From Blastomyces gilchristii SLH14081 (Eukaryota > Ascomycota > Eurotiomycetes > Onygenales > Ajellomycetaceae), in contig NW_003101648.1 of assembly GCF_000003855.2 (NCBI RefSeq), positions 286,324 through 350,323 of the forward strand: 64,000 bases of DNA. The letters are read 5' to 3'. Of the stretch, positions 26,241 to 36,995 are shown piece by piece. The notes beneath the pieces were generated by a model, which did not search any database, was not told the DNA's origin, and worked only from the letters and a program-made list of their open reading frames with translations. The number at the start of each line of letters is the position of its first letter. The first letter of the stretch is position 1. A program made the position numbers and the translations under genes.

Positions 26241-26568
26241 CTCTCTTTACTTTATCTTTTTCTTTCAATTTCTTTCTATCTATCTATTTAATGTGTCTAT
26301 CTTTAAGACTGTGTTCTCTTTTCCTTTGTCATGATATTGTCAAATGATTTCAAAGTATCAGAAGATGTTAAAACACTGCAATTTATAAACAGTTTTTGTA
26401 TTCTGAGCTGAAATTTTCTGATTTTGCATATCTGAAATTGATGAATGTATAATAGTTAACTTTACAGATATAGGAAAAACCCTGAGAACTAAAAGTTCTC
26501 AGATAGATGTCATAGTCTCTGACTGCATACATCTATAATTGAAGAATAATAATAATAATAATAATAAT
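26241..26568 (+). repeat. LINE-derived 3' tail of the SINE
   Basis: Matches L2 from about 20633 to its end, base for base over long runs. Hairpin at 26481-26503, where one closing pair is lost (CCTGAG against CTCAGA). It ends in about eight AAT units before the TSD. Confidence 0.93.
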
Positions 26569-28637
26569 AAGAGCTTCTTATAATAGTGAAATTCTTCTGT
26601 CACTGATATTACTACTTTGAGAGTCTTGTAACAGTGATTACTGTTAGAACTGATCTTGACAGCTTGTAATAGTTTACTTTAACTAAGAAACTCTCACAGC
26701 AGCAGATTCACTGAGCTCAGAGACTGAGTGAATTCTGATTCAAGATAGAATATATTAAGAAAACTAAGAACTCAGCAGATAAATTCTCTCACAGATCAGA
26801 CTATATTAAGAAGATCAGAATAACAGATACAGAGAGACTAGAGAAGATAGAAAAGCTTTATAAGATGCTTAAACTGAGTGTTATAAAAAGATTGACTGAA
26901 GAGTCTCTCAATTCTCTGTGAGAGAAGAGAGAAGAGAGAGAAGAGAAGTCTGTGTAACTACTCTTTATAACACTGAGAGTTAACACTCTAAGAATATCTG
27001 TAAGAATTCTTGAAGAGAGTATCTATAATCTGAAGAGTTTATGAGCTTTGAGAAGTACTGCAGAAGATCTGATGCAAGAAGAAATAAAGTATAAGTCTTT
27101 ATAAGAAATTCTATTCAGATTGTCTGAACTGTAACTGAAGAATGAATATACTCAATATATTTGAAAACTGCTTACAGCAGAGATCAACCCTGCAGAAATA
27201 AAGAATTGAAGAGTCTTAAATAATCTCTTGTAAAGAGAGAGCTGAATTTATATATCTATAAATAAGTTTCTATATATAGAACTTATTAAAAGGTATCATG
27301 ACTCTTCTCTAACAGGTCATTTTACAGATACTAGAACTTATAAGTTACTTATAAGAAAATACTTCTGATTAAAGATGCAAGAACTTGTGAAGAAGATAGT
27401 GAATTCTTATACTATTTATCAGAATTTGTAAGTAGTATAGTTCAGATTATATGAAGAACTTACTTCTCTACTCATCTCACAGAAATCTTGAGAACAGCTG
27501 AGAATGAATACTCTTATAAGTCTCTCTGAAAGTAAGAACATATATAATGCCTGCTTTGACAGTGTACTGATAATAGTGAATTACTTTACTAAGATAACAC
27601 ACTTTATACTCATCTATAAGAACTTGAAGTCAAAGAATTTAACTTATATTTTTATCTGCAATGTAATTCAGTTACATGAATTATCTATGAATATTATCTC
27701 AGATAGAAGATTAATCTTTACAGAAAAGTTCTGATCTGATCTGATAACTATACTGAAGATCTTATGAGATTTAAGTACAGCTTTTTATTAACAGACAGAT
27801 GATTAGACAGAATATCTGATAAGTATATTAGAACAGTATCTGTGATGCATTGTTAATTATAATCAGAATGACTGAATACATTGATTATCACTTACAGAGT
27901 TTATATACAACAATTCAAAGCATATCAGCACAGATAAAACCCTCTTTGAGATGCTTACTGAGACTCACTCACAGATGATCTTGATGAACCTGTGAGAGTA
28001 TACTATAGAGTGTGATAATGTCTGTGAACAGGCTGAGAGAATTCAGAATATTCAGAAGAAAGCTCACAAATTCTTGAGAAAGGCTCAAGAGTATCAGAAG
28101 AGATACTATGACTTTAAGCATATTATAAAGAGTTTTAAGAAAGATAATAGAGTCTGACTGAGTCTAGAAAATATCATTATATAGAGATCTAGTAAGAAGC
28201 TGAATCTCTTACAGACAGAGTCTTATAAGATTATGAAGAAAGTTAGTTTACAGTTCTATAGATTGAAACTATCATCTGAGTTATAGATATATAATGTTTT
28301 TTATATCTCTTTGCTCTGCAAATATAAGAAATTCTCAGAAGAGAATTCTATGACTCATCACTCTATTCATAAGATACTAGAAAGTGAAAGAGAATATCAG
28401 ATTAAAGAAATTATTAACTCAGAGAAGCAAGATTATAAGCTCTGATTCAAGGTTCAGTGATAAAAATATTCTGATAAGATAAATAAGTTCACTTGAGAAT
28501 TATCTGAGTAGATAAAACATCTGCAGAAGCTGAGACATGACTTTTATACTGTGAATTCTGATAAGTCAGAATAATATAATCTTTACTAAGAACCTGATTG
28601 TGATAAAGATATTAACACTGTTATTTATAAATTCTAG

Positions 28638-30419
28638 TCTATAAGATAATGAGTTTCTACTAAGATAAACAGTTCACAGTGTATACAAAGAGAAGAAGAA
28701 ATTATATTTCTATTAAAGCTAAAAAATAAGAAAATAGAAACAGAATCATGAACACAATTTAGAGATTAATAAAGAAAAAATAAAGAAAACTCACACTCAT
28801 ATTTTTAATATCTGTAATACTCAATCTCTTCACAACTATCAATTTCTCTCTTCAAAGAAGCAGAGAGTATCATATCTGTGATACAGATAATTATTGCATT
28901 TGATGTGAAGACTGTCAGAAATGCACAGACTTTATAAAAGCTGAATATCAGAATACATGCAGTTGTAGCAGAATCTTGAAGACTGATTATCTGTGTATAT
29001 AATCAGATATCTCTTATGAAGCTGTATTCACTCTCTCAGTTGTGCTGAAGTATTCAGCTCAGAAATAATTAAGATGTAAAGAGAAAGCTTATCTATTCAG
29101 ATTAACTTCTATTATAAATTCATAGCATTCATATTGTCTTGATTACCTGAATTTTACAGGTATCTGAGAATTTACCTCTCATCAACTATGAAATTGCAGA
29201 AATGCATCACAGTGTAAGAACTGTTAATAGAGAATCTAGACATATTTGTATATATCTGATCAGAGATTGTATAAATAGAGAAGAAGTGATTGTAGATCTG
29301 CAGAACTATAGAAGACACTGATAACATCAGAAGCTTTACAAGAACTGTTAGCTAGAGTCTGTAAGAAATTACTTACAGAGAGACTTACAGCAAAGAGCAG
29401 AACTACACTACTTAAAGTCAGAAGCTGATCTGAAGAAGATATGAAGTTGACTGCTGATCTGAAGATCAGATGCAGTGACAGAGCTGAGAGAGATGAAGAT
29501 GCTATTATGAATAATAGTATTCCTGCTTCATCAGCTGATAAAAAGTGATCAGAGAAGTTATAAAGATACTTATAAGAAGCTCAGCAGTAGTCAGACATTG
29601 TTTATAAAGATATTAAAATTGAAAAAATTTTTATTCTTGAGAAGTTCTTGAATTAATATATGAATATTGTTAGAAACACTCTCTCTCTATTATCTGAGTG
29701 AAAACACTTCACAGATGAATGAGAATACTCACAGTTTATAAGAATAAGAGCTGTTATAGAAAAAGAGAAAAGAAGATGAGATTTCACAGACAGATCTGAG
29801 ATATTTATACTACTCTAGAGAGATTTATTTACACTGTGAATAATCTCACAGAACAGTCAGATCACTCTAGTAAATAAAGAGTAATTATAAATTACAGATC
29901 TGAATCTTTCTATATAACTATAAAAAGTGATTACAGACTGTAGATATCTTAATTCTATAATTCTACAGAGTTGATAAAAGAATGAAAAATTCCTCACAAT
30001 TCTACAGTATTAAAGAACAATGATTTATAAGAATAAGTGAAAGATTAACTCATAAATACTTCTCTTTGATAAGAATAATCTCACAGAGAGTAATTAATCT
30101 ATGAGATGAATCTGTGTGATAGTTATACAAGAATCTCATGAAAATAATTAAGAGTCAACTGAAACTCTTCTATATAAAAGATGTGAGATGAATCTGTATA
30201 ATAGTCAGAGAAGAATCTGTAGATTACAAAGAATCTCATGAAATAAGAAACTGAGTGATAGACTCTTTTCTCTTTATAATAATAAGAGATTTTTCCTCAC
30301 TGAGATTTTTTTATATAGATATGAAGAATTTTTAGTGAGTATCACTGCAGTGCTGAGCTGATTCTATGAAGTCACTCAGTGAAAGACTTCACAGATGAAG
30401 TCTTAGAGAGAAAGAGATA
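28638..30419 (+). other. G2 region between pol and 3' LTR; possible extra ORF
   Basis: 1.8 kb with no recognised domain. Two stretches look like decayed coding sequence. At about 28865-28990 a frame has a Cys cluster (Cys-x5-Cys-x3-Cys-x2-Cys-x2-Cys, counting one stop as a residue, then Cys-x-Cys), part of which survives in G1 with Cys-to-Tyr changes. At 29166-29322 about 50 codons run without a stop, in the same frame as pol. I cannot tell whether these are an ORF3, a pol extension or chance. No function assigned. Confidence 0.4.
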
Positions 30420-30632
30420 TGTAAGAAATCCTGCTTCTTACAGATTCTTTATCTCTATTTCTATCTCTCATATAATTAATAGAGTTAGCAGCCCTTGACT
30501 ACACACAACTATATAGACTGAAGTTCATGAATACTATTCATAACTCAGCTTGAATACTATTATATATTTAACTGCTATATTTTATCTTTCTACTGTGAAT
30601 ACTTCTAGTAGTTAACAGTACATATCACATCA
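30420..30632 (+). repeat. G2 3' LTR
   Basis: 213 bp, TGTAAGAAATCCTGC to CATCA. It shows the same CpG losses as the G1 3' LTR (for example ctcgcgg to cttacag). LINE L4 follows directly. Confidence 0.92.
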
Positions 30633-32165
30633 AGCTCACAGTAATCACTTCATCATGAACTCACTTGATTTTTCAAATAAGAACCCGCTGATAGATTCAT
30701 CAAAAAGCCCTCAATTGTATGAGCATTTTGACCCCATTGCTGACTGCATACCCCGTGTGGTGGTGAAGATATTCAGCCAAATGTGAACCAGACATTGTTC
30801 AAAACTTCTGTGTGGGATTATCCCTCATTCACCCCTATCACATCACAACCCCGGGCCAAATTGCCATACAAATTGTAAGGTGAAGAGACCTAGTCATATG
30901 TATCAATCTTCTTGATTTTGGAAGATCCCTGATCTGTAATTGTGAAGATATCTGAGAAGTGATCTCTGTGAAAACCCTGTCCATCTTTGATGTTTCAAAA
31001 CATCAATGTCAAGTCCCATCCTTGTACCGCCCTTCCCAATCTGGCTCATCTCTGATAGAAAAATACAAAAAGATATCTCAGCAACAGTATTTGATACATA
31101 ATCAGCAGACAATGAGTCAACAGCACATCAACAACTATAAAATCAGTATATTTCAAGATCTGACTGAGCCTTTGATCTCTGCACAGTGAGATATATTAAA
31201 TCTAGTTTTAATATCTCAATATTCAATAGATTCTGTAAGGAATTGAGAACAGCAATACTAGGTTTCTATTGAATTTGAGAATTAACTTTATATTGATATA
31301 ATCATTGACAAAGTCTTCTATTTTAAGATATAAATAATCAGTTTCTCTACATCCTGGTGACAATATTTACATTATTATATAGAAACAGACTTATATTCTC
31401 TATAATATCAAGACTCTGAAGAGAGAAAGTCTTGATAGATAATATATAGTAGTATATATCTTAGCAGTTTCTATCTCATTCTTCTGCAGCAGTTAATACA
31501 AAAAAAAAAAAGATCTTAGAAATAGTTTTTTACTTCTCTTGAAAAAGTAAGATGTTTTTCTCTGGATTTTATACAATATTCTTACAAAGAATTAAAAACA
31601 GAGCTGTTTTCTGTCAAAATTTCATATTCTTTTAAGTAAGAATTACTTTTTCAGTGACTGAAGAGCTTTCATTAATACTTAATTCTTTTTTACACTCTTT
31701 ATTAACTGATTTGAGTTGCACACTTGTTGTGTGAGAAGAATTGAATGATTTAGAATAAAATTGAATAGTTTTAATCAATTTCTCTGTAAAAAATTGATTT
31801 ATTTTTTATCAGTTTTTCTCTCAAAAACTGTCATATTATCTGATTTATTATCAATTGATATCATACTTTTCCTCACTGTATCTCAAGAAAGAGATTATAA
31901 AGATTGTATTAATTTATCTTAAAAATCAATTTTAGTTTATTAGATTCTCTTCAAAAATCTAATCTAGTTACTGAACTAGTGTGAAAAAAATCAGGTATTT
32001 TATACATAAAAGTCTTATATTCTTCTTTTAAAATAATCTGATCAACTTTTTAATTGAAAACAGACTTAGAAATCTCTTAATTGAAACAGTCTGATCAACT
32101 TTTCAAAAGATTCAATAAATATCTCAATTGAAACAGCCTGATCAACTTTTCATTAAGTGAGAATA
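30633..32165 (+). other. L4 5' leader
   Basis: The outer part (30640-31190) is moderately GC-rich but most CpG sites of the L3 equivalent read TpG or CpA. A 76-codon open frame lies at 30959-31189 (see L1). An A-tract at about 31500-31511 and AT-rich sequence lead to the ORF1 start. Confidence 0.75.
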
Positions 32166-33704
32166 ATAAGTTCAAAAATACACTCAGTTGATGTGGAAAA
32201 AGATGCTTTCTCAAATGCTATTTCTGAGATTGAAATTCTGAAGAGAAGAAAGAAAGAAGAAATAGAGAAATAACAAGTTCTTGAAATACAGAAACTTGAA
32301 AAAGCAAGCAAGATTCTTAGAAAGTAGTGTCTAAGTGAGATGAATAAAGAAGTTCTGTTAATTCTTTATACTCAGACTAGACAACTATAGAAGATGATCA
32401 AGTTCAAACTTGGAATTTCAAACACAGTTTAAAAAACATTGAAAATTCCTAGTATAATCACTGACTCTTCATCTTGCTCTTCTTTCTTTTTTTCTACTTC
32501 TTCTTCTTCTTTGAATCAGAAGAAAACATATGCTCAAGCAGCTGAATCTGCTATTTCTAAATCTACTGTCTCAAAACCTGCTTAAAATCCTGAGAAAACT
32601 GAGAAGAATACTGCTCATACTTCTATTCATAGAAAAGTGAAGAAAAAAATGTAAAAAGAGAAAAACTTTCAAATCTTCAGAAATAGAAGACTTATTCTCA
32701 AAGTCTTAAATCAGAATATTCTGTAAAGAAACAAGCTAAACTCAAATCTTATTTTTTGAATCAGAAATGAAATTAATCAGCAGTTCTTTTCTCAGTTAAT
32801 AACTGATATTGAAGTTCAAAAATCAGTTATAGCTTCAATTGAGTCATTATTCTTTGAAAACTTCATTATTCTGACTACAATGCCTGAATTCAGTGCTGAA
32901 TTCCTTATTCAGAATGAGAATCTCTGAAAGTCAGTAGTAGAATCTTTGCTAAACATAATAATTCTATCTAAGAGAGATGAAAAGTGAGACAAATTCATTC
33001 TTTATAATATTTCAGTTGAAATTTTTGACTGTGAAGTAGAAATACTACTTCTCAAAAATGAATTGAAAGAATATAACTCTATTCAACTGAGAAAAGAGTC
33101 TGTATAACTAAATTCAATTGAGTTCAGACAAAGCAGGAGAAATGCCTCTGTTCTAGTATATATAAAAACACTTGAACAGTCAAAGATCTCTGAAGTAAGA
33201 GTAGCAGATTTGAAAATAAGAGTTTATGAATACAAAGACTCAAGAATGAATCTTAAAGCTCAAACACAGTATTTAAACTATCAAAGATATGAATACTTTA
33301 TAATCTCATATTTTAAAGACTCAAAATATGCATTCTGTATCAGAGATCATAAAACTAGTAAGTATAAATGTGAAACATGCTTAAAGAGTGATGAAATATA
33401 TTAATACACTCTGCTTAAGTGCTTCAATTGTAAAGAAAAATATGCATCTAGCTCAAAAGAATGTATATTTACTTCAAGAACTCAAAAGAACTGAAGAAAA
33501 GATGAAGTTCAAAGTCAATCTAGAACTGAAGAGAAGAGTTAAGTCAGTAAACTTACAACTGCAAGTTTAAAAAGAAGAAACTCTTAATTATTTAAATCTT
33601 CAAACTTCAATTCTTCAGCTAAATATAAACAGAATTTGAATTCTCAAACTTCTGTTAAGATTAGAGAATTGAGAAATGACTCTGATGATAAACTAGATAT
33701 AATG

Positions 33705-35358
33705 GATAAAAGATCAGATGATATTATCAAAACAGCCAACCGCTCCACCACGAACTCGCTCGATTTTTCGAATAAGAACCCGCCGATAGATCCATCGAAA
33801 AGCCCTCGATCATACGAGCATTTTGACCCCATCGCCGACCGCATACCCCGTGTGGTGGTGGAGTTATCCAGCCAAATGTGAACTGGACGTTGTTCGAAGC
33901 TCCTGTGTGGGATTATCCCCCGTTCTCCCCTACCACACCACAACCCCGGGCCAGAGTGCCATACAAATTGTAAGGTGAAGTGACCTAGCCATATGCACCA
34001 ATCTTCTCGATTTTGGAAGATCCCTGACCTGTAGTTGTGAAGATATCCGAGGAGCGACCTCCGCGAAAACCCTGTCCATCTTTGATGTTCCAAAACACCG
34101 ACGCCAAGTCTCACCCTCGTACCGCCCTTCCCAATCTGGCCCATCCCCGGCAGAAAAATACAAAAAGATACCTCGGCGATAATATCAAGCACATAATCAA
34201 CGGACTCTTCTGAAGTGCAACCTCCACGGTCCGCCGCCAGTGTATCTAGACTTCAACACCAAGTCTCACCCCTGTACTACCCCTCTCAATCTGGCCCATC
34301 CCCAGCAGAACGATACAAAAAGATACCTCGGCAACAGCATTCAATACATAATCAGTGGACAACGAGTCAACAGCACACCAACAACTATAAAATCAGTATA
34401 CCCCAAGATCTGACTGAGCCTTTGATCCCTGCACAGTGAGATATATTAAATCTAGTTTTAATATCTCAATATTCAATAGATTCTGTAAGAGATTGAGAAC
34501 AGCAACACTAGGTTTCTATTGAATTTGAGAATTAACTCTATATTGATATAATCATTGACAAAGTCTTCTATTTTGAGATATAAATAACCAGTTCCTCTAC
34601 ATTCTGCTGGCAATATTTATATTATCATATAGAAACAGACTTATATTCTCTGTAATATCAAGACTCTGAAGAGGGAAAGTCTTGATAGAGAGTATACAGT
34701 AGTACATATCTTAGCAGTTTCTATCTCATTCTTCTGCAGCAGTTAATGCAAAAAAAAAAAGATCTTAGAAATAGTTTTTTACTTCTCTTGAAAAAGTAAG
34801 GTGTTTTTCTCTGGGTTTTATACAATATTCTTACAAAGAATTAAAAACAGAGTTGTTTTCTATCATAATTTCATATTCTTTTAAGTAAGAATTACTTTTT
34901 CAGTAGCTGAAGAGCTTTCATTAATACTTAATTCTTTTTTACACTCTTTATTAACTGATTTGAGTTGCACACTTGTTGTGTGAGAAGAATTGAATGATTT
35001 AGAATAAAATTGAATAGTTTTAATCAATTTCTCTGTAAAAAATTGATTTATTTTTTATCAGTTTTTCTCTCAAAAACTGTCATATCATCTGATTTATTAT
35101 CAATTGATATCATACTTTTCCTCACTGTATCTCAAGAAAGAGATTGTAAAGATTTTATTGATTTATCTTAAAAATCAATTTTAGTTTATTAGATTCTCTT
35201 CAAAAATCTAACCTAGTTACTGAACTAGTGTGAAAAAAATCAGGTGTTTTATACACAAAAGTCTTTTATTCTTCTTTTGAAACAGTCTGACCAACTTTTC
35301 AATTGAAAACAGACTTAGAAATATCTCAATTGAAACAGTCTGACCAACTTTTCATTGA
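33705..35358 (+). other. L3 5' leader (GC-rich promoter-proximal region)
   Basis: 33735-34440 is one of the most GC-rich parts of the window, with intact CpG, CC and GG, and probably approximates the unmutated LINE 5' end. A block starting near 34106 is repeated near 34261 (period about 155 bp), absent as a repeat from L1 and L4. An open frame ends at 34439 in Pro-Ala-Gln then stop. The A-tract at 34750-34759 and AT-rich sequence follow. No TATA box is assigned. The first about 30 bases have no match in L1, L2 or L4. Confidence 0.75.
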
Positions 35359-36972
35359 GTGAAAACAATGAGTTCAAAAATACACTCAGTTGATGTGAAA
35401 AAAGATGCTTTCTCAAATGCTATTTCTGAGATTGAAATTCTGAAGAGAAGAAAGAAAGAAGAAATAGAGAAACAACAAGTTCTTGAAATACAGGAACTTG
35501 AAAAAGCAAGCAAGATTCTTGAAAAGCAGTGTCTGAGTGAGATAAATGAAGAAGTTCTGTTAATTCTTCATACTCAGGCTAGACAACTACAGGAGATGAT
35601 CAAGTTCAAACTTGGAATCTCAAACACAGTTCAAAAAACCTTGAAAATTCCTAGTACAATCACTGACTCTTCATAATACTCTTCTTCTTTCTTTCTTCCT
35701 ACTTCTTCTTCTTCTTTGAATCAGAAGAAAACATATGCTCAAGCAGCTGAATCTGCTGTCTCTAAATCTGCTATCTCAAAACCTGCTCAAAATCCTGAGA
35801 AAACTGAGAAGAATACTACTTATGCCTCTATTCATAGAAAAGTGGAAAAGAAAATGCAAAAAGAGAAAAACTTTCAAATCTTCAGAAATAGAAGACTTAT
35901 TCTCAAAGTCTCAAACCAGGATATTCTGCAAAGAAACAAGCTAAACTCAAATCTCATTTTCAAAATCAGAAATGAAATTAATCAGCAGTTCTTTTCTCAG
36001 TTGATGATTGATATTGAAGTTTAAAAATCAGTTATAGCTTCAATTGAGCTATCATTCTTTGAAAACTTCATCATTCTGACTACAATGCCTGAATTCAGTG
36101 CTGAATTCCTTATTCAGAATAAGAATCTCTGAAAGTCAGTAGTAGAATCATTGCTAAATACAACAATTCTATCTGAAAGAGATGCAAAGTGAGACAAATT
36201 CATTCTTTATAATATTTCAGTTGAAATTTTTGACTGTGAAGAAGAAATACTACTTCTCAAAAATGAATTGAAAGAATACAACTTCATTCAACTGAGAAAG
36301 AAGCCTGTATGACTAAATTCAATTGAGTTCAGACAAAGCAGGAGAAATACCTCTGTTCTAGTATATATAAAAACACTTGAACAGTCAAAGATCTCTGAAG
36401 TAAGAGTAGCAGATTTGAAAATGAGAGTTCATGAATACAAAGACTCAAGAATGAATCTCAAAGCTCAAACACAGTGTTCAAACTGTCAAAGATATGAACA
36501 CTTTGCAATCTCATGTTTTAGAGACTCAAAATGTGCATTCTGTGCCAGAGATCACAAAACTAGTGAGCATAAATATGAAATATGCTCAAAAAGAGATGAA
36601 ATTTGTCAATATACTCTGCTTAAGTGCTCTAATTGCAAAGAAAAACATGCATCTAGCTCAAAAGAATGTATGTTTGCTTCTAGAACTCAAAAGAACTGGA
36701 GAAAAGATGAAGCTCAAAGTCAATCTAGAACTGAAGAGAAGAGTCAAGCCAGTAAACTCATAACTGCAAGCTCAAAAAGAAGAAACTCTCAATTATCTAA
36801 GTCTTCAAACTTCAATTCTTCAGCAAAATGTAAACAGAATTTGAATCCTTAAACTTCTGTTAAGATTAGAGAATTGAGAAATGACTCTGATGATAAACTA
36901 GATATAATGCAAGCAGTTGAGATTTCTACTTTTCAGAACAGTTATAATCTACTATCTGATGATAGTGATTAG
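35359..36972 (+). pseudogene. L3 ORF1: Gag-like RNA-binding protein with three Cys/His clusters
   Basis: One frame of 538 codons. The likely start is ATG at 35368 (Met-Ser-Ser-Lys), since that Met is the one conserved in L1; an upstream ATG at 35359 is also in frame. The N-terminal part (residues about 20-75) is Lys/Glu/Gln rich with coiled-coil character. A Ser-rich linker follows. Zinc clusters lie at 36475-36669: Cys-x2-Cys-x4-His-x4-Cys, then Cys-x2-Cys…His-x4-Cys, then Cys-x2-Cys-x3-His-x6-Cys, all Cys intact. About six in-frame stops (first at 35674-35676, next at 36022-36024) inactivate it. ORF2 starts 23 bp downstream in another frame. Confidence 0.9.
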
Positions 36973-36995
36973 ATTCTTCTCTACTCTCTTTTAGT

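Larger units (their letters stand above)
25492..26568 (+). mobile_element. tRNA-headed SINE with LINE-L 3' tail
   Basis: 1077 bp between exact 14-bp TSDs, aagagcttcttata (25478-25491 and 26569-26582). G1 has the empty site near 10610. Head: tRNA-like segment (25492-25600) with pol III A and B boxes. Body (25601-26240): unrelated to any other sequence in the window, GC-rich, with a repeated motif 'atagtgaatcat…caagctta' at 25661 and 25802. Tail (26241-26568): about 328 bp nearly identical to the LINE 3' UTR, with both stem-loops and AAT repeats. It is one of the least mutated tracts here, so probably a late insertion, although it sits in badly decayed G2. Confidence 0.92.
22560..28637 (+). pseudogene. 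G2 gag-pol polyprotein (chromovirus), split by SINE
   Basis: Gag capsid at about 23000-23450; a zinc knuckle at 23647-23688 (only some Cys kept); protease box Met-Asn-Ser-Glu-Ser-Gln at 23857; RT from about 24500 with Met-Lys-Lys-Lys at 24523 and the box Tyr-Leu-Asn-Asp-Met at 24850 (Asp to Asn); RNase H at about 25280-25480. The SINE interrupts at 25492; after it the frame resumes. The shift from frame 1 to frame 0 equals the 1091-bp insertion. Integrase follows (27300-27960: an open piece at 27504-27734, then Ile-Ser-Asp-Arg-Arg and a Glu-containing third box). A chromodomain is at about 28390-28560. Many TGA stops. Confidence 0.9.
22332..30632 (+). mobile_element. Ty3/gypsy chromovirus G2, complete with two LTRs, carrying a SINE
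   Basis: 8301 bp including the SINE and its duplicated target (about 7210 bp without). 5' LTR 22332-22543, 3' LTR 30420-30632. It is a close sister of G1: the last few hundred bases before the 3' LTR differ at only occasional positions. It lacks M1, and G1 lacks the SINE, so each supplies the empty site for the other's insertion. No TSD; the left flank is H-a and the right flank is LINE L4. Confidence 0.92.

Noticed and set aside
33705..33733. L3's first about 30 bases as a copy of H gag
   Set aside because: Part (gatattatcaaa) resembles H near 58940 but the match is short and imperfect, so I leave the source open.
33644..34192. 182-codon open frame on the minus strand, the longest in the window
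   Set aside because: It lies antisense to the unmutated LINE 5' end, where few stops have been created. Only fragments exist in L1 and L4, and no family is recognised. Treated as a shadow.
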